A stretch of 64,000 nucleotides of DNA. It comes from Oceanospirillum sanctuarii. GTDB lineage: Bacteria; Pseudomonadota; Gammaproteobacteria; Pseudomonadales; Halomonadaceae. Both the position numbers and the translations under genes were made by a program. The notes beneath the pieces are model-generated. The model was given only the letters and a program-made list of their open reading frames with translations, did no database searches and was not told the origin of the DNA. Positions 51,197-62,654 of the stretch are shown here, one piece after another (the stretch's first letter is position 1; each line of letters starts with the position of its first letter). The DNA lies in assembly GCF_002150805.1 (NCBI RefSeq), contig NZ_MTBA01000003.1, positions 496,001 to 560,000 on the forward strand. The letters are read 5' to 3'.

Positions 51197-51835
51197 TCAA
51201 AAACCACTGCGCTTAATAAGCGCCAAATGACGTTCGCCATCAGAACCAGGTACATCCAGTCGGTGAACTTCTTTGCAAACAAAGCCTTCCGGCAGATGTT
51301 CCAGTTCATCCTCAGGGTAGACACCTTTCATGGCCAGCCACTCAGCATCCTGCGTTCCCAGATTGCGCGTCCACTGCATCATATCCTGCAGTGAGCTGAA
51401 TGCGCGACTCATCACCTGATCAAACAACTGCTCCGGTTGATATTGCTCAACCCGCTTGTTGACCACGGTAACATTTTCCAGCTTCAGAGCGGTTACGGCC
51501 TGAAACTGGAATCGGCTCTTTTTACCATTGCTGTCCATCAGGGTGATATTAAGATCAGGACGCACGATAGCCACTGGAATCCCCGGTAAACCACCACCGG
51601 AACCTACGTCGATACAGTTAGGGCCCTTGATGTAAGGCAGAATACTCAGACTATCCAGCAGATGGCGATCCACCATCTGAGCCGGATCACGCACTGCCGT
51701 TAGATTAAAGGCTTTGTTCCATTTTTCCAGTAAGCGAAGGTAATCCATCAGTAACCCTTGTTGTGAGTCACTGATTTCTAACCCCATCGCCTCAATACCA
51801 CGGCGTAACTGATATTCCAGTGCGTTGTCGTTCAA
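51197..51835 (-). CDS. rsmG: 16S rRNA m7G527 methyltransferase RsmG
   Basis: 212 aa. SAM-binding motif IDVGSGGGLPGIPVAIVRPD, LMDSNGKKSRF, and SRAFSSLQDMM as in the RsmG family. Methylates G527 of 16S rRNA. It is between mnmG and parA as in most gammaproteobacteria. Confidence 0.95.
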   Translation of the reverse strand: MNDNALEYQLRRGIEAMGLEISDSQQGLLMDYLRLLEKWNKAFNLTAVRDPAQMVDRHLLDSLSILPYIKGPNCIDVGSGGGLPGIPVAIVRPDLNITLMDSNGKKSRFQFQAVTALKLENVTVVNKRVEQYQPEQLFDQVMSRAFSSLQDMMQWTRNLGTQDAEWLAMKGVYPEDELEHLPEGFVCKEVHRLDVPGSDGERHLALIKRSGF

Positions 51836-51921
51836 AGCCTTTACCTGCTGCCTTTACTCGTTGTCTGCGCTTCAGAGCAGAATCTCTGCCCAATGAAATT
51901 CTTAGTTGTCGATATCGGCGA

Positions 51922-53838
<1,917 letters not shown>

Positions 53839-53904
53839 AATATCACCTCTAACTATCTGGTTACGCACTTGTCAGGCTGACTTTCTGATCCGCGCGGGGA
53901 CAAG

Positions 53905-54245
53905 GGCAGACTGTGTATAAGTACTGGTTTCGCGAAGGGAGACAAGTATATACCTGCCTGCGTAAATGAGAAGGGTTGTAAAGGCTGTCAGCGTGAAGAT
54001 TTTTGTTCTTTTGCACACAATTAACATCATTAAAGTCATTTATTTAAAAAGATGATTATAGTGATAGTTATTATGTGGATAGTTTCTGTGGATAAGTCCC
54101 GCTACCCCTGATTCCAGAGAACTTTGCGCTTGTGTTTAACTCATCGGAGTTCCTTCGGATTAGCTTGGAGTATCCTTCGGGGAAGCTGGGGATAAAACAG
54201 TGACTTATCAACACCTCCGGATTGCCTCAGTTTATCCAGAGTTCT
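53905..54245. other. Origin-like DnaA-box cluster upstream of mnmG
   Basis: DnaA boxes: TGTGTATAA at 53912-53920 and TGTGGATAA at 54087-54095 fit TTATNCACA exactly; TGTGGATAG (54074-54082), TGGGGATAA (54187-54195), TTATCAACA (54205-54213) and TTATCCAGA (54232-54240) are one base off. Between the first box and the rest, about 53995-54075 is strongly AT-rich (runs of A and T, few G or C), a candidate unwinding element. The order gidA, AT-rich segment, boxes is that of E. coli oriC. The whole gap 53839-54387 has no gene. Whether it works as an origin is unknown. Confidence 0.6.
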
Positions 54246-54318
54246 TAGGCTCATTCATACAGCTTTTATACCGACCGAAATACCGGTAAAAAAAGTGTCA
54301 TGACTTTTCTACAGGCAC

Positions 54319-54348
54319 AAAAAAACCCGCCGTTTTACGGGCGGGTTT
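54319..54348 (-). terminator. Terminator of deaD
   Basis: On the minus strand AAACCCGCCCG-TAAAAC-GGCGGG followed by T7; GC-rich stem 40 bp past the deaD stop. Confidence 0.85.
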
Positions 54349-54387
54349 CTCAAAGCTTGCGCTTTATCGGTCAGTCATCAGTGATGA

Positions 54388-54545
54388 TTAACCGTCATTG
54401 CGTGGACGACGTGGACGGTCTCCGCCACGATTGTCACGGCTATCACGATCACCACGTGGACGACGCGGACGGTCGCCGCGATTGTCACCACGACGATCGT
54501 TACGTGGACGGCGCGGACGGTCACCACGAGGCTCATCTTTAGGAG
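54388..54545. repeat. Repeats encoding the RGD/RRPR-rich tail of DeaD
   Basis: Imperfect repeats of a GGACG(A/G)CG(T/C)GGACGGTC-like unit, encoding repeated DRPRRPR(N/G)D motifs in the helicase tail. A region prone to length change between strains. Confidence 0.6.
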
Positions 54546-56211
54546 CCGGACCTTTATCAACGCTGATGTTCATCGCAACCTGACGTACACGGGTCTTCTG
54601 CAGATGGTTCAGAACGTCTTCAGGCATGCCTTCCGGCAGCTCAACGGTACTGAACTGATCGTACAGACGGATATTACCGATGTACTTGCTCTCGATACCG
54701 GCTTCGTTAGCGATAGCGCCAACAACGTCACCCGGCTGCAGACCATCAGTACGGCCCACTTCGATACGGTAACGCACAAAGTTCACATCAGTCGGACGCT
54801 CACGACGTGGACGACGCTCACCACGGTCATCGCGACGATCATCACGATCACGGCGCTCACGACGTGGACGCTCTTCTTCCGGTGGCAGGATCAGAGGACG
54901 TTTCTCCTGAACCTTCCAGGCCAGAGTCGCAGCGATATCTTCCAGAGACATTTCGTTCTCTTGAGTCAGCTGCTGAATCAGGTTACGGAAGAAATCCATA
55001 TCCGCGCCAACGGCTGTGGACATCTCAACAACGCTGTCTTTGAACTGTTTAACACGCTGATCAGCAACCATTTCACGGGTTGGCAGATCCATGCGCTCAA
55101 TGCGCTGACGGGTCGCACGCTCAATCGCACGCAGCATGCCACGCTCACGTGGGGTAACGAACAGAATCGCATCACCGATACGACCCGCACGGCCAGTACG
55201 GCCAATACGGTGTACGTAGGCTTCTGTGTCGTAAGGAATGTCATAGTTGATTACGTGAGTGATACGCTCAACGTCCAGACCACGGGCTGCAACGTCAGTG
55301 GCGATAACGATATCCAGCTTACGGTTTTTCAGCTGGTTAACAGTACGCTCACGCAGTGCCTGGTTCATGTCACCGTTCAGTGCAGAAGCACTGTAACCAC
55401 GGGCTTCCAGCTTTTCAGCCAGCTCAACCGTAGCGGTTTTGGTACGTACGAAAATGATCGCCGCATCAAAATCTTCGGTTTCCATAATACGGGTCAGGGC
55501 GTCCATTTTGTTAACGCCGCTTACCTGCCAGTAACGCTGATTGATAGTATCAACGGTAGAGGTCTTCGCTGCGATCTGAATCTCCTGTGCACCATCCAGA
55601 TGGCGACGGGCAACTTTGCGAACTTCGTTCGGCATCGTCGCAGAGAACAGAGCAACCTGACGTGGTTGAGGCACCTGGCCCAGAATCCAGTCAACGTCGT
55701 CGATGAAGCCCATTTTCAGCATTTCATCGGCTTCATCCAGTACCACGGCTTTCATGGTAGAGGTGTCCAGAGTGCCACGACGCAGGTGGTCCATAACACG
55801 GCCCGGAGTACCCACGATAACCTGAGGACCACGTTTCAGCTGTTTCAGCTGCAGCGTCATGCTGTGACCGCCATAAATCGGCAGTACGTGGAAACCACGG
55901 ATATCACGTGCATAGCGTTGGAACGCTTCTGCAACCTGAATTGCCAGTTCACGGGTAGGGGTCAGTACCAGCACCTGAGGGCTGTTTTGTTTGGCATCAA
56001 CACGAGCCAGCATAGGCAGTGCGAAAGATGCGGTTTTACCGGTACCGGTTTGAGCCTGACCCAGCAGGCTGTCACCTTTCAGCAGAACCGGAATACTCGC
56101 GGCCTGAATCGGTGATGGGGTTTCGTAGCCAATCTCTTTTACGGATGCAACAAGGGATTCGGGAAGGCCCAGCTCAGCAAAGCTGGTTACAACAGTTTCT
56201 TCTGATGACAT
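54388..56211 (-). CDS. deaD: ATP-dependent RNA helicase DeaD/CsdA
   Basis: 607 aa (E. coli 629). DEAD-box helicase for ribosome assembly and mRNA turnover at low temperature. Q-motif GYETPSPIQAASIP, Walker A GQAQTGTGKT, PTRELAIQ, DEAD at VVLDEADEMLKMGF, SATMP, HRIGRTGRAGR, then the CsdA-type C-terminal RNA-binding domain (about 470-550; VNFVRYRIEVGRTDGLQPGDVVGAIANEAGIESKYIGNIRLYDQ). The last 55 residues are an RG/RRPR-rich tail. A long 5' region (about 380 bp) precedes the ATG, as in E. coli deaD. Confidence 0.95.
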   Translation of the reverse strand: MSSEETVVTSFAELGLPESLVASVKEIGYETPSPIQAASIPVLLKGDSLLGQAQTGTGKTASFALPMLARVDAKQNSPQVLVLTPTRELAIQVAEAFQRYARDIRGFHVLPIYGGHSMTLQLKQLKRGPQVIVGTPGRVMDHLRRGTLDTSTMKAVVLDEADEMLKMGFIDDVDWILGQVPQPRQVALFSATMPNEVRKVARRHLDGAQEIQIAAKTSTVDTINQRYWQVSGVNKMDALTRIMETEDFDAAIIFVRTKTATVELAEKLEARGYSASALNGDMNQALRERTVNQLKNRKLDIVIATDVAARGLDVERITHVINYDIPYDTEAYVHRIGRTGRAGRIGDAILFVTPRERGMLRAIERATRQRIERMDLPTREMVADQRVKQFKDSVVEMSTAVGADMDFFRNLIQQLTQENEMSLEDIAATLAWKVQEKRPLILPPEEERPRRERRDRDDRRDDRGERRPRRERPTDVNFVRYRIEVGRTDGLQPGDVVGAIANEAGIESKYIGNIRLYDQFSTVELPEGMPEDVLNHLQKTRVRQVAMNISVDKGPAPKDEPRGDRPRRPRNDRRGDNRGDRPRRPRGDRDSRDNRGGDRPRRPRNDG

Positions 56212-56593
56212 TCAAGGGTTACCTGAGTCGTTAAGGTATAAATGACGGAACCCCTGGCATCTCATCCAAGCATACTGACGCGCTATCATATCGCTCAATA
56301 TCAATTACGGGTTCCACTTCGCTTCATGGAGTCAGCTGCACAAATCCAGTGCACGGCTACTCACAATTTCATATAGCCGGGAAATGGCTATCAATTTGGC
56401 AGGGTACGCGCTGTGCGCAATCGGGGCTGATTCGAGGATCAGATACGGAGAAAACAGCTGTCTTACACCCTGAGGGGCACGCATTGTGCCTGCATTCGGG
56501 GCTAAAATCCAATTTAGTTTCCATTTATCGCCACTTATTTACTTATTAAGCGGTAAAATTGAATTTTCCCGTTCAAATGGCTGATTTTCAGCT
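56212..56593 (-). promoter_or_regulatory. Long leader/promoter region of deaD, divergent from a methyltransferase gene
   Basis: 382 bp with no convincing ORF. It would contain the deaD promoter and a long untranslated leader. A GC hairpin GGCAC-AATGC-GTGCC is present. Long leaders are a known feature of cold-induced csdA transcripts; I could not identify a specific cold-shock element. Confidence 0.45.
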
Positions 56594-57907
56594 GTGTTCG
56601 AACAGGTTTCTCTTTCCTTATCGCTCATTTCTGAGGTTGATGTGCTGCGTTCACTTTTTCATCATGCTGATCAACTGCTTACCCAATATCAACCCTACTG
56701 GCAGATCCAGCCGTTCCATTTTCGGCAACTCAATGAGTGTAGTCAGTTACCGGAAAATCTGCTGACAGAACTGGAAAAACTGGATTCAGCTCAATTCGAG
56801 CATTTGAGCGCCAACGCTGATGCCGGAAAGCAGTGGTTGGATAAATGGATTACCTGTCTGAATGAACTGGAACAGATTGAGCAAAGCATTCCTGATGTGG
56901 ATAACTCAGAAACGGCCTATCAACAAAAGCCGTTGTGCATAAAACATCTGAGCACTGGTATTCCCGGTCGTAAATGGAGCCAGATTGAGCAGTTTGCTGA
57001 TTTTCTACCGAGCGTTGAATACGCATCAAAGCAGATGTTACTCGAATGGTGTGCTGGTAAAGGCCACCTGGGTCGACTGCTGTCGGTCAGCAAAGGTTAT
57101 CAGGTCACCAGCCTTGAATGGCAGCAAAGTCTCTGTAATCAGGGAGAAGCATTGGTTCTTCAGCAACAAAAGCGTTATCCACAACTGCAGCAAAGTTTAC
57201 TGCAGGGCGATGCGCTTTCTGATGAAGCCGCAAGCATTTTAAACCAGCATCAGACCGCTGTTGCCCTTCATGCCTGTGGTGATCTTCACACCCGACTTAT
57301 CACTCAGTGTTGCAAGCCGGATCAGGCGATTGAACAACTGGCTATCGCGCCCTGCTGTTATCACCTGACGGAAGCAGATACCTACCAGCCCTTTTCGATA
57401 TCAGGCCAGAAAAGCAGTCTCACCTTAAGTCGTCAGGATCTGAAAGTCCCACTGCAGGAAACCGTTACGGGTGGGCAACGTATCAGCCGATTACGGGATA
57501 TTGAGCTGCACTGGCGATTAAGCTTCGATCTGTTACGCCAGACTCTTACCGGGGAAACTCACTATAAACCTCTGCCAGCCTTCCCAAAGAAACTCTTATC
57601 CGGTGAATTCAAAGATTTTGTGCACTGGGCTCTGATCAATCGCAAGCTTCAGAGCGAACATAGCATCATTGAAGATCTGCCTTTCAATGACGCAGAATTA
57701 TCTCAGGCTTTATTGGACGGGGAAGAAAGGCTGCTTAGGGTTCGTAAGCTGGAATGGCTGCAAAGCCATTTTCGGCGCGTGTTGGAAATATGGCTGGTGG
57801 CTGACCGGGCACTGGCTCTCGAAGAAGCGGGGTTTCACGTGGAACTTCACCGGTTTTGCGATAAATCCATTAGCCCGAGAAACCTGCTGATTCTGGCTAA
57901 GCGCTGA
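56594..57907 (+). CDS. SAM-dependent methyltransferase (Methyltransf_32 type)
   Basis: 437 aa. The central methyltransferase domain (about 140-260) shows LEWCAGKGHLGRLLSVSKGY (motif I), AVALHACGDLHTRLI (motif IV-like) and IAPCCYHLTEADTY, the pattern of Methyltransf_32 proteins. The remainder has no recognised domain; the C-terminus (KLEWLQSHFRRVLEIWLVADRALALEEAGFHVELHRFCDKSISPRN) is conserved-looking. Start is GTG at 56594 or GTG at 56642, which has AGG 6 bases upstream. Substrate unknown. Two perfect DnaA boxes lie inside the gene. Confidence 0.8.
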   Translation: MFEQVSLSLSLISEVDVLRSLFHHADQLLTQYQPYWQIQPFHFRQLNECSQLPENLLTELEKLDSAQFEHLSANADAGKQWLDKWITCLNELEQIEQSIPDVDNSETAYQQKPLCIKHLSTGIPGRKWSQIEQFADFLPSVEYASKQMLLEWCAGKGHLGRLLSVSKGYQVTSLEWQQSLCNQGEALVLQQQKRYPQLQQSLLQGDALSDEAASILNQHQTAVALHACGDLHTRLITQCCKPDQAIEQLAIAPCCYHLTEADTYQPFSISGQKSSLTLSRQDLKVPLQETVTGGQRISRLRDIELHWRLSFDLLRQTLTGETHYKPLPAFPKKLLSGEFKDFVHWALINRKLQSEHSIIEDLPFNDAELSQALLDGEERLLRVRKLEWLQSHFRRVLEIWLVADRALALEEAGFHVELHRFCDKSISPRNLLILAKR

Positions 57908-58029
57908 GCACACTCACTAAACACTAAACACATCCTACGCGTCTCCGTTTGCTGATGTCTAACTGGCTTCACTGACTCGGAATGAAAAGCGACTGACGGT
58001 TCACAGTGCGCGCTGCCTTTTAGCTTATC

Positions 58030-58049
58030 GAGCCTCTACCATGAGGCTC
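58030..58049. other. Hairpin before the PaaI-like gene
   Basis: GAGCCTC-TACCAT-GAGGCTC, 7-bp stem, 27 bp before the thioesterase ATG, no T run. May modulate its leader. Confidence 0.35.
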
Positions 58050-58075
58050 TGACACAATAACAATAAGGCAAGTCC

Positions 58076-58528
58076 ATGAGCTCAGTCGTCACTTCTCAGA
58101 ATCAGTTCATACCTAAAAATGAAAACTACCAACAGGAAGTCAAAAGGGTGCTTGAAAGTGCGCCCTTTATTCAGGCTTTAGGGATGCAGGCTGAAACGAT
58201 CAAACCTGGTATCTGCACCACCCAGCTCTTCATTCGGCAGGATCATCAACAACAGGATGGTTTTGTTCATGCCGGGGTTCAGGCAACCCTCTGTGACCAT
58301 ACCGCAGGGGCAGCCGGAGCAACGCTGATTGCGGAAGGAAAACGGGTACTGACTGCCGAGTTTAAGATCAATCTGCTTCGCCCGGCTTCCGGTGAACACC
58401 TTATCTGTGAAGCTGAAGTGCTTAAACCGGGAAATACCCTCAGCATTGTTGAATCCATGCTTTGGGCGGTGAGGGATGATCAGAAAACGCTGGTTGCTAA
58501 AGCAACGGTCACTTTGGCTATCGCCTGA
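58076..58528 (+). CDS. PaaI-type hotdog thioesterase
   Basis: 150 aa. Hotdog fold of the PaaI/4HBT type: FIQALGMQAETIKPGICTTQL, QQDGFVHAGVQATLCDHTAGAAGATLIAEGKRVLTAEFKINLLRPASGEHLICEAEVLKPGNTLSIVES. The HAG...CDHTAG region holds the usual active-site segment. Hydrolyses acyl- or aryl-CoA; substrate unknown. Start ATG at 58076 with AAGG upstream. Confidence 0.85.
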   Translation: MSSVVTSQNQFIPKNENYQQEVKRVLESAPFIQALGMQAETIKPGICTTQLFIRQDHQQQDGFVHAGVQATLCDHTAGAAGATLIAEGKRVLTAEFKINLLRPASGEHLICEAEVLKPGNTLSIVESMLWAVRDDQKTLVAKATVTLAIA

Positions 58529-58553
58529 ATATCATGCGCCTGACAGCAGAAGA

Positions 58554-59417
58554 TCAGACTCTTAACTTCTTCTGCTCGGCACGCACATTGATCAGATTAC
58601 CGGAGAACATCACCACTGCGCCTGCCAATACCCAGATATCCACGGACTCCTGATAGACGATAAAACCTACCGCCATAATCAGGGGCAGGCGCAGGAAATC
58701 CATAGGAACAACCACAGTGGCATCCGCAAGTTTGAAGGCCCGGGTCATACAGTAGTGGGCGGTCATCGCTGTGATTCCCACGAGCACGACCCAGGGCATC
58801 ATTTCCAGCGAGGGTAATCGCCAATCCAGCACACTGGGTACTAAACCAAATGGCAGCTGCATTACGGTCATGTAGAAAAGAATAGTCAGCGGAGCATCCG
58901 TTGCTGACAGGGACTTGGTCTGGATATAGGAGAAGGCATAGCCTACCGCTCCGGCAAGAACTGCCAGTGCCGCAGGATTCATCCCCTCAGTTGAAGGTCT
59001 CAGGATCATCACCAGCCCTGCCAGCCCCAGTGTCAGTGCGATAAGGCGAGCAGCAGTCAGTCTTTCCCCTATCAGGAAGAAGGCAAAGAGTGCTGTCCAG
59101 ACAGGAGTCGTGAATTCAATGGCGATCACTTCTGCTAAAGAGATATAGGCCAACCCATAGAACCAACCATATTGTCCGGCATAGTGAGCGATATTTCTCA
59201 GGCCATGTCGAATCAGATGCTGGGTTTTCAGCAGATGAGTTCCGTAATAGCTGATCAGAGCTCCAATCAGAACAACGCCAATGACGCTACGGAAGAAAAG
59301 AATATGATAGGTCTCAAGCTCAGCTGACAACTCACGACCGGAAACCGCCATCACCATAAAGGAGAAGAGGGCTCCGGACATCCAGAGAGCCGCACGAACC
59401 GGTGCACTAAATCCCAT
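58554..59417 (-). CDS. EamA/DMT-family transporter
   Basis: 287 aa. Ten predicted membrane helices in two EamA repeats (about 12-140 and 145-280), with the family-typical EFTTPVWTALFAFFLIGERLTAARLIALTLGLAGLVMILRP and MDFLRLPLIMAVGFIVYQE segments. Exports or imports small metabolites; substrate unknown. 27 bp after mnmE on the same strand, so it may share its transcript. Convergent with the PaaI gene. Confidence 0.9.
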   Translation of the reverse strand: MGFSAPVRAALWMSGALFSFMVMAVSGRELSAELETYHILFFRSVIGVVLIGALISYYGTHLLKTQHLIRHGLRNIAHYAGQYGWFYGLAYISLAEVIAIEFTTPVWTALFAFFLIGERLTAARLIALTLGLAGLVMILRPSTEGMNPAALAVLAGAVGYAFSYIQTKSLSATDAPLTILFYMTVMQLPFGLVPSVLDWRLPSLEMMPWVVLVGITAMTAHYCMTRAFKLADATVVVPMDFLRLPLIMAVGFIVYQESVDIWVLAGAVVMFSGNLINVRAEQKKLRV

Positions 59418-59444
59418 CGTTGTCTCTTGGCTGCTGAATCACTT

Positions 59445-60821
59445 TTATTTACCGATGCAGAAAGATCCGAAGATCTTACCCAGCAGGTCATCGGCACTCA
59501 TCTGGCCGGTAATTTCGCCCAGAGCCTGTTGCGCCATACGCAGGTCTTCAGCCAGCAATTCACCAGCCCCCATATTCAGCAACTGGTAATGACCGTTATT
59601 GATAAACTCACCGGCCTGCTCCAGCGCATCAAGGTGGCGGCGGCGGGCACTGAAGCCACCCTCGGTACTGCCTGTATAACCCATCGCTTCTTTCAGATGC
59701 TGAGTTAGCTTATCCACACCCTCACCGGATTTAGCACAAAGGCGAATCACGGTCGGGTAGGTGTCAGCATCAAGACCAGCAGTTTCACCGGTCTGATCAA
59801 TCTTATTCCGAACCACAGTAATCGGTACGGATGGAGGCAGCTGATCGACAAATTCCGGCCACAGCGTATGCGGATCGGTTTCTTTGGTTTCGGAGCTGTC
59901 CACCATCAGCAGCACGCGATCTGCCTTCTTAATTTCGTTCCAGGCGCGCTCAACACCGATCTGTTCTACCTGATCCGGTGTATCCCGCAAACCTGCGGTA
60001 TCCACGATATGCAGTGGCATACCATCGATATGAATATACTCTCGCAGCACATCACGGGTTGTACCTGCGATATCGGTGACGATGGCACTGTCTTTACCGG
60101 ATAAGCTATTTAACAGGCTGGATTTGCCGGCGTTAGGGCGACCCGCAATAACCACCGTCATGCCTTCCTGCATCAGCGCACCCTGGCTGGCGCTGCTTTG
60201 AACCTGACGAAGTTCTGTCTGAATCGCTTCCAGATCTGCCATCACCTTGCCGTCTGCCAGAAAATCAATCTCCTCTTCAGGGAAATCGATAGCCGCTTCT
60301 ACATACATACGCAGGTGGGTTAGTTTATCCACAAGCTGATGGACTTTATCGGAGAAGGCACCCTGCAGAGATCGCACAGCATTACGCGCTGCCTGCTCGG
60401 AAACACTGTCGATCAGATCAGCAATCGCCTCGGCCTGAGCCAGATCCATCTTGTCATTCAGAAAAGCACGCTCGGAGAACTCGCCGGGGCGGGCCATACG
60501 GATACCGCAGCCAAGCACACGCTTGAGCATCATATCCATAATCACAGGGCCACCGTGCCCTTGCAGTTCCAGCACATCTTCACCGGTGAAGGAGTTTGGT
60601 CCCGGGAACCAGAGCGCTATGCCTTCATCCATCACGCTGCCATCTTCGGCATAGAAAGGGCCGTAATGGGCGAAGCGGGGCTGAGGCAGAGTACCCAGGA
60701 GTTTCTTAGCCACATCAGCAGATTCAGGTCCTGAGATCCGGATAATGCCTACGCCACCACGACCCGGTGGTGTGGCCTGTGCCGCAATGGTATCGATGTT
60801 TGATGCCGTGGCCTGTGTCAT
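59445..60821 (-). CDS. mnmE: tRNA modification GTPase MnmE
   Basis: 458 aa (E. coli 454). Works with MnmG at U34. N-terminal tetrahydrofolate-binding domain ([23 protein letters not shown]), helical domain, G domain with [31 protein letters not shown] (G1/G2), DTAGLRDT (G3), NKIDQ (G4), C-terminal CIGK with the essential Cys. Unlike in many relatives it is separated from mnmG by four other genes. Confidence 0.97.
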   Translation of the reverse strand: MTQATASNIDTIAAQATPPGRGGVGIIRISGPESADVAKKLLGTLPQPRFAHYGPFYAEDGSVMDEGIALWFPGPNSFTGEDVLELQGHGGPVIMDMMLKRVLGCGIRMARPGEFSERAFLNDKMDLAQAEAIADLIDSVSEQAARNAVRSLQGAFSDKVHQLVDKLTHLRMYVEAAIDFPEEEIDFLADGKVMADLEAIQTELRQVQSSASQGALMQEGMTVVIAGRPNAGKSSLLNSLSGKDSAIVTDIAGTTRDVLREYIHIDGMPLHIVDTAGLRDTPDQVEQIGVERAWNEIKKADRVLLMVDSSETKETDPHTLWPEFVDQLPPSVPITVVRNKIDQTGETAGLDADTYPTVIRLCAKSGEGVDKLTQHLKEAMGYTGSTEGGFSARRRHLDALEQAGEFINNGHYQLLNMGAGELLAEDLRMAQQALGEITGQMSADDLLGKIFGSFCIGK

Positions 60822-60910
60822 GGCTGATCTCCGTTGGTTTCTGTCTGAAAACGTGCCCCGTCTGAACTGCTGGCGCCCAGAGCTGTGACAGGCTTATATC
60901 AAAAAGTGGA

Positions 60911-60919
60911 TGTGGATAA
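60911..60919. other. Isolated perfect DnaA box upstream of mnmE
   Basis: TGTGGATAA at 60911-60919, intergenic between yidC and mnmE. Part of a wider scatter of perfect boxes in this part of the window (see findings). Confidence 0.6.
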
Positions 60920-60923
60920 AACG

Positions 60924-60947
60924 AAAAAAGCCCCGTCAGGGGCTTTT
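60924..60947 (-). terminator. Terminator after yidC
   Basis: On the minus strand AAAAGCCCC-TGAC-GGGGCTTTTTT, perfect stem with A and T runs, about 40 bp past the yidC stop. Separates rpmH-rnpA-yidC from mnmE. Confidence 0.85.
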
Positions 60948-60989
60948 CTCAGCTTAGGTGCAGCTGACACTTAATGTGTCATCTGCCCG

Positions 60990-62654
60990 CTAGGCTTTAG
61001 CTTTGTTGCCATCGCCGGCTTCAATACGTTTGGTAATCACGTATTGCTGTGCGATAGACAGTACGTTGTTCACTACCCAGTACAGTACCAGACCAGCAGG
61101 GAACCACAGGAAGAATACCGTGAATACCACTGGCAGCATCTTCATTAGCTTCGCCTGCATAGGATCCGGAGGCGTTGGGTTCAGCAGCTGCTGAATGAAC
61201 ATGGACGCACCCATGATGATCGGCAGTACGAAGTATGGATCTTTAACCGACAGGTCGGTGATCCACAGCATGAACGGCGCGTGGCGCAGTTCAACACTTT
61301 CCATCAGCATCCAGTACAGCGCGATAAATACCGGCATCTGAATCAGGATAGGCAGACAACCGCCAATTGGATTGATCTTCTCTTTCTTGTACAGCTCCAT
61401 CATCGCCTGAGACATCTTCTGGCGATCGTCACCGTACTTCTCTTTCATACGCTGGAGTTCAGGGCCGACACGACGCATGTTCGCCATGGAGCGGTATGCA
61501 GAGGCAGACAGATGGAAGAAGGCCGCTTTGATCATCACAGTCAGGATGATAATTGCCCAACCCCAGTTACCCAGGAAACCGTGCAGGATATCCAGCATCC
61601 AGAACAGCGGCTGTGCAATAAACCACAACCAACCAAAGTCTACGGTCAGCTCAAGGTTGGTCGCTGCAGCTTCAAGACGTTCCTGAACCTTAGGACCTAC
61701 GTACAGGTTGCTCCCCAGAGTTACCTGCTCGCCAGGCTGAAGTACAGTCTCAGGGCTGGAGAAACCAACAATGTTGTCGCCACGGGAAGTACTGCGGGTG
61801 CTGTATTCCTGCTTTACGTTCTGATCCGGAATCCACGCACTTACAAAGTAGTGCTGAATCATGGCTACCCAGCCACCCACAGATTCACGCTTAACGTCTT
61901 TTTCCTGAATATCCTGGAAGGTGATCTTCTCGTACTTCTCAGCCTGGCTGGAGATTGCTGCACCCAGATAAGAAACCATACCCATGCCTTCGGCCTGAGT
62001 CGGATCAGGAGAGTTATCACGCTTCAGCTGTGCGAAGTGGTAACCGGACCATACTTCAGAGCTTGCGTTATTGATCAGATATTCAACACGGATATCGTAG
62101 CTGTCACGCTGCAGAGTGAATCGTTTGGTGATTTGCACACCGGATTCCTGAACAAAGTTCAGATCAACCTGCAGAGAATCAGCACCTTCAGTCAGCTCGT
62201 AGCTCGCCTGTTCAGTGCTGAACAGTGGGCGGCCATTACGGGAAGCGTCAGGACCGTTTACACCGGCCAGACCACTTTGAGCGACATAAGTACGGCTCTT
62301 GCTGCGCTCAAGCAGAACAAAAGGAATTTCTGGGGTATCTACGCGAGCAGTATGCTGAGGCAGCGCTGCGTAAACAATATCACCACCTTTTGGATCGATT
62401 CGCAGATCCAGAACATCAGTGCGAACTTCAATCAGAGAAGTACTGGCTTCAGAGTTGGCTGCCAGATCACCACGGGCAGAATTTTGCGGGATATCGTCAC
62501 TGCCAGAGTTAGTCGCTGAAGGGGCAGAGGAAGGCAAAGTATTCTGAACCACAGGCGCTTGTGCCTGAGGACCATAATCCTTATTCCACTGAACCACCAT
62601 CAGATAAGACACTAAGGCCAGGGAGATGATCAAAAATAAACGTTTCACGTCCAT
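60990..62654 (-). CDS. yidC: Membrane protein insertase YidC
   Basis: 554 aa (E. coli 548). Inserts inner-membrane proteins such as AtpE. MDVKRLFLIISLALVSYLMVVQWNKDYG is the signal-anchor helix; large periplasmic domain (about 50-345); core membrane region (about 350-540; FHLSASAYRSMANMRRVGPELQRMKEKYGDD, with the conserved Arg, INPIGGCLPILIQMPVFIALYWML). The ATG at 62652-62654 was chosen over a 24-codon longer frame because it starts the family's MDxxR N-terminus. Confidence 0.96.
   Translation of the reverse strand: MDVKRLFLIISLALVSYLMVVQWNKDYGPQAQAPVVQNTLPSSAPSATNSGSDDIPQNSARGDLAANSEASTSLIEVRTDVLDLRIDPKGGDIVYAALPQHTARVDTPEIPFVLLERSKSRTYVAQSGLAGVNGPDASRNGRPLFSTEQASYELTEGADSLQVDLNFVQESGVQITKRFTLQRDSYDIRVEYLINNASSEVWSGYHFAQLKRDNSPDPTQAEGMGMVSYLGAAISSQAEKYEKITFQDIQEKDVKRESVGGWVAMIQHYFVSAWIPDQNVKQEYSTRSTSRGDNIVGFSSPETVLQPGEQVTLGSNLYVGPKVQERLEAAATNLELTVDFGWLWFIAQPLFWMLDILHGFLGNWGWAIIILTVMIKAAFFHLSASAYRSMANMRRVGPELQRMKEKYGDDRQKMSQAMMELYKKEKINPIGGCLPILIQMPVFIALYWMLMESVELRHAPFMLWITDLSVKDPYFVLPIIMGASMFIQQLLNPTPPDPMQAKLMKMLPVVFTVFFLWFPAGLVLYWVVNNVLSIAQQYVITKRIEAGDGNKAKA

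Noticed and set aside
54604-56115. 503-codon open frame opposite deaD
   Set aside because: Antisense shadow; repetitive Thr/Val/Asn content mirrors the helicase codons.
61281-62519. 412-codon open frame opposite yidC
   Set aside because: Antisense shadow of the insertase gene.
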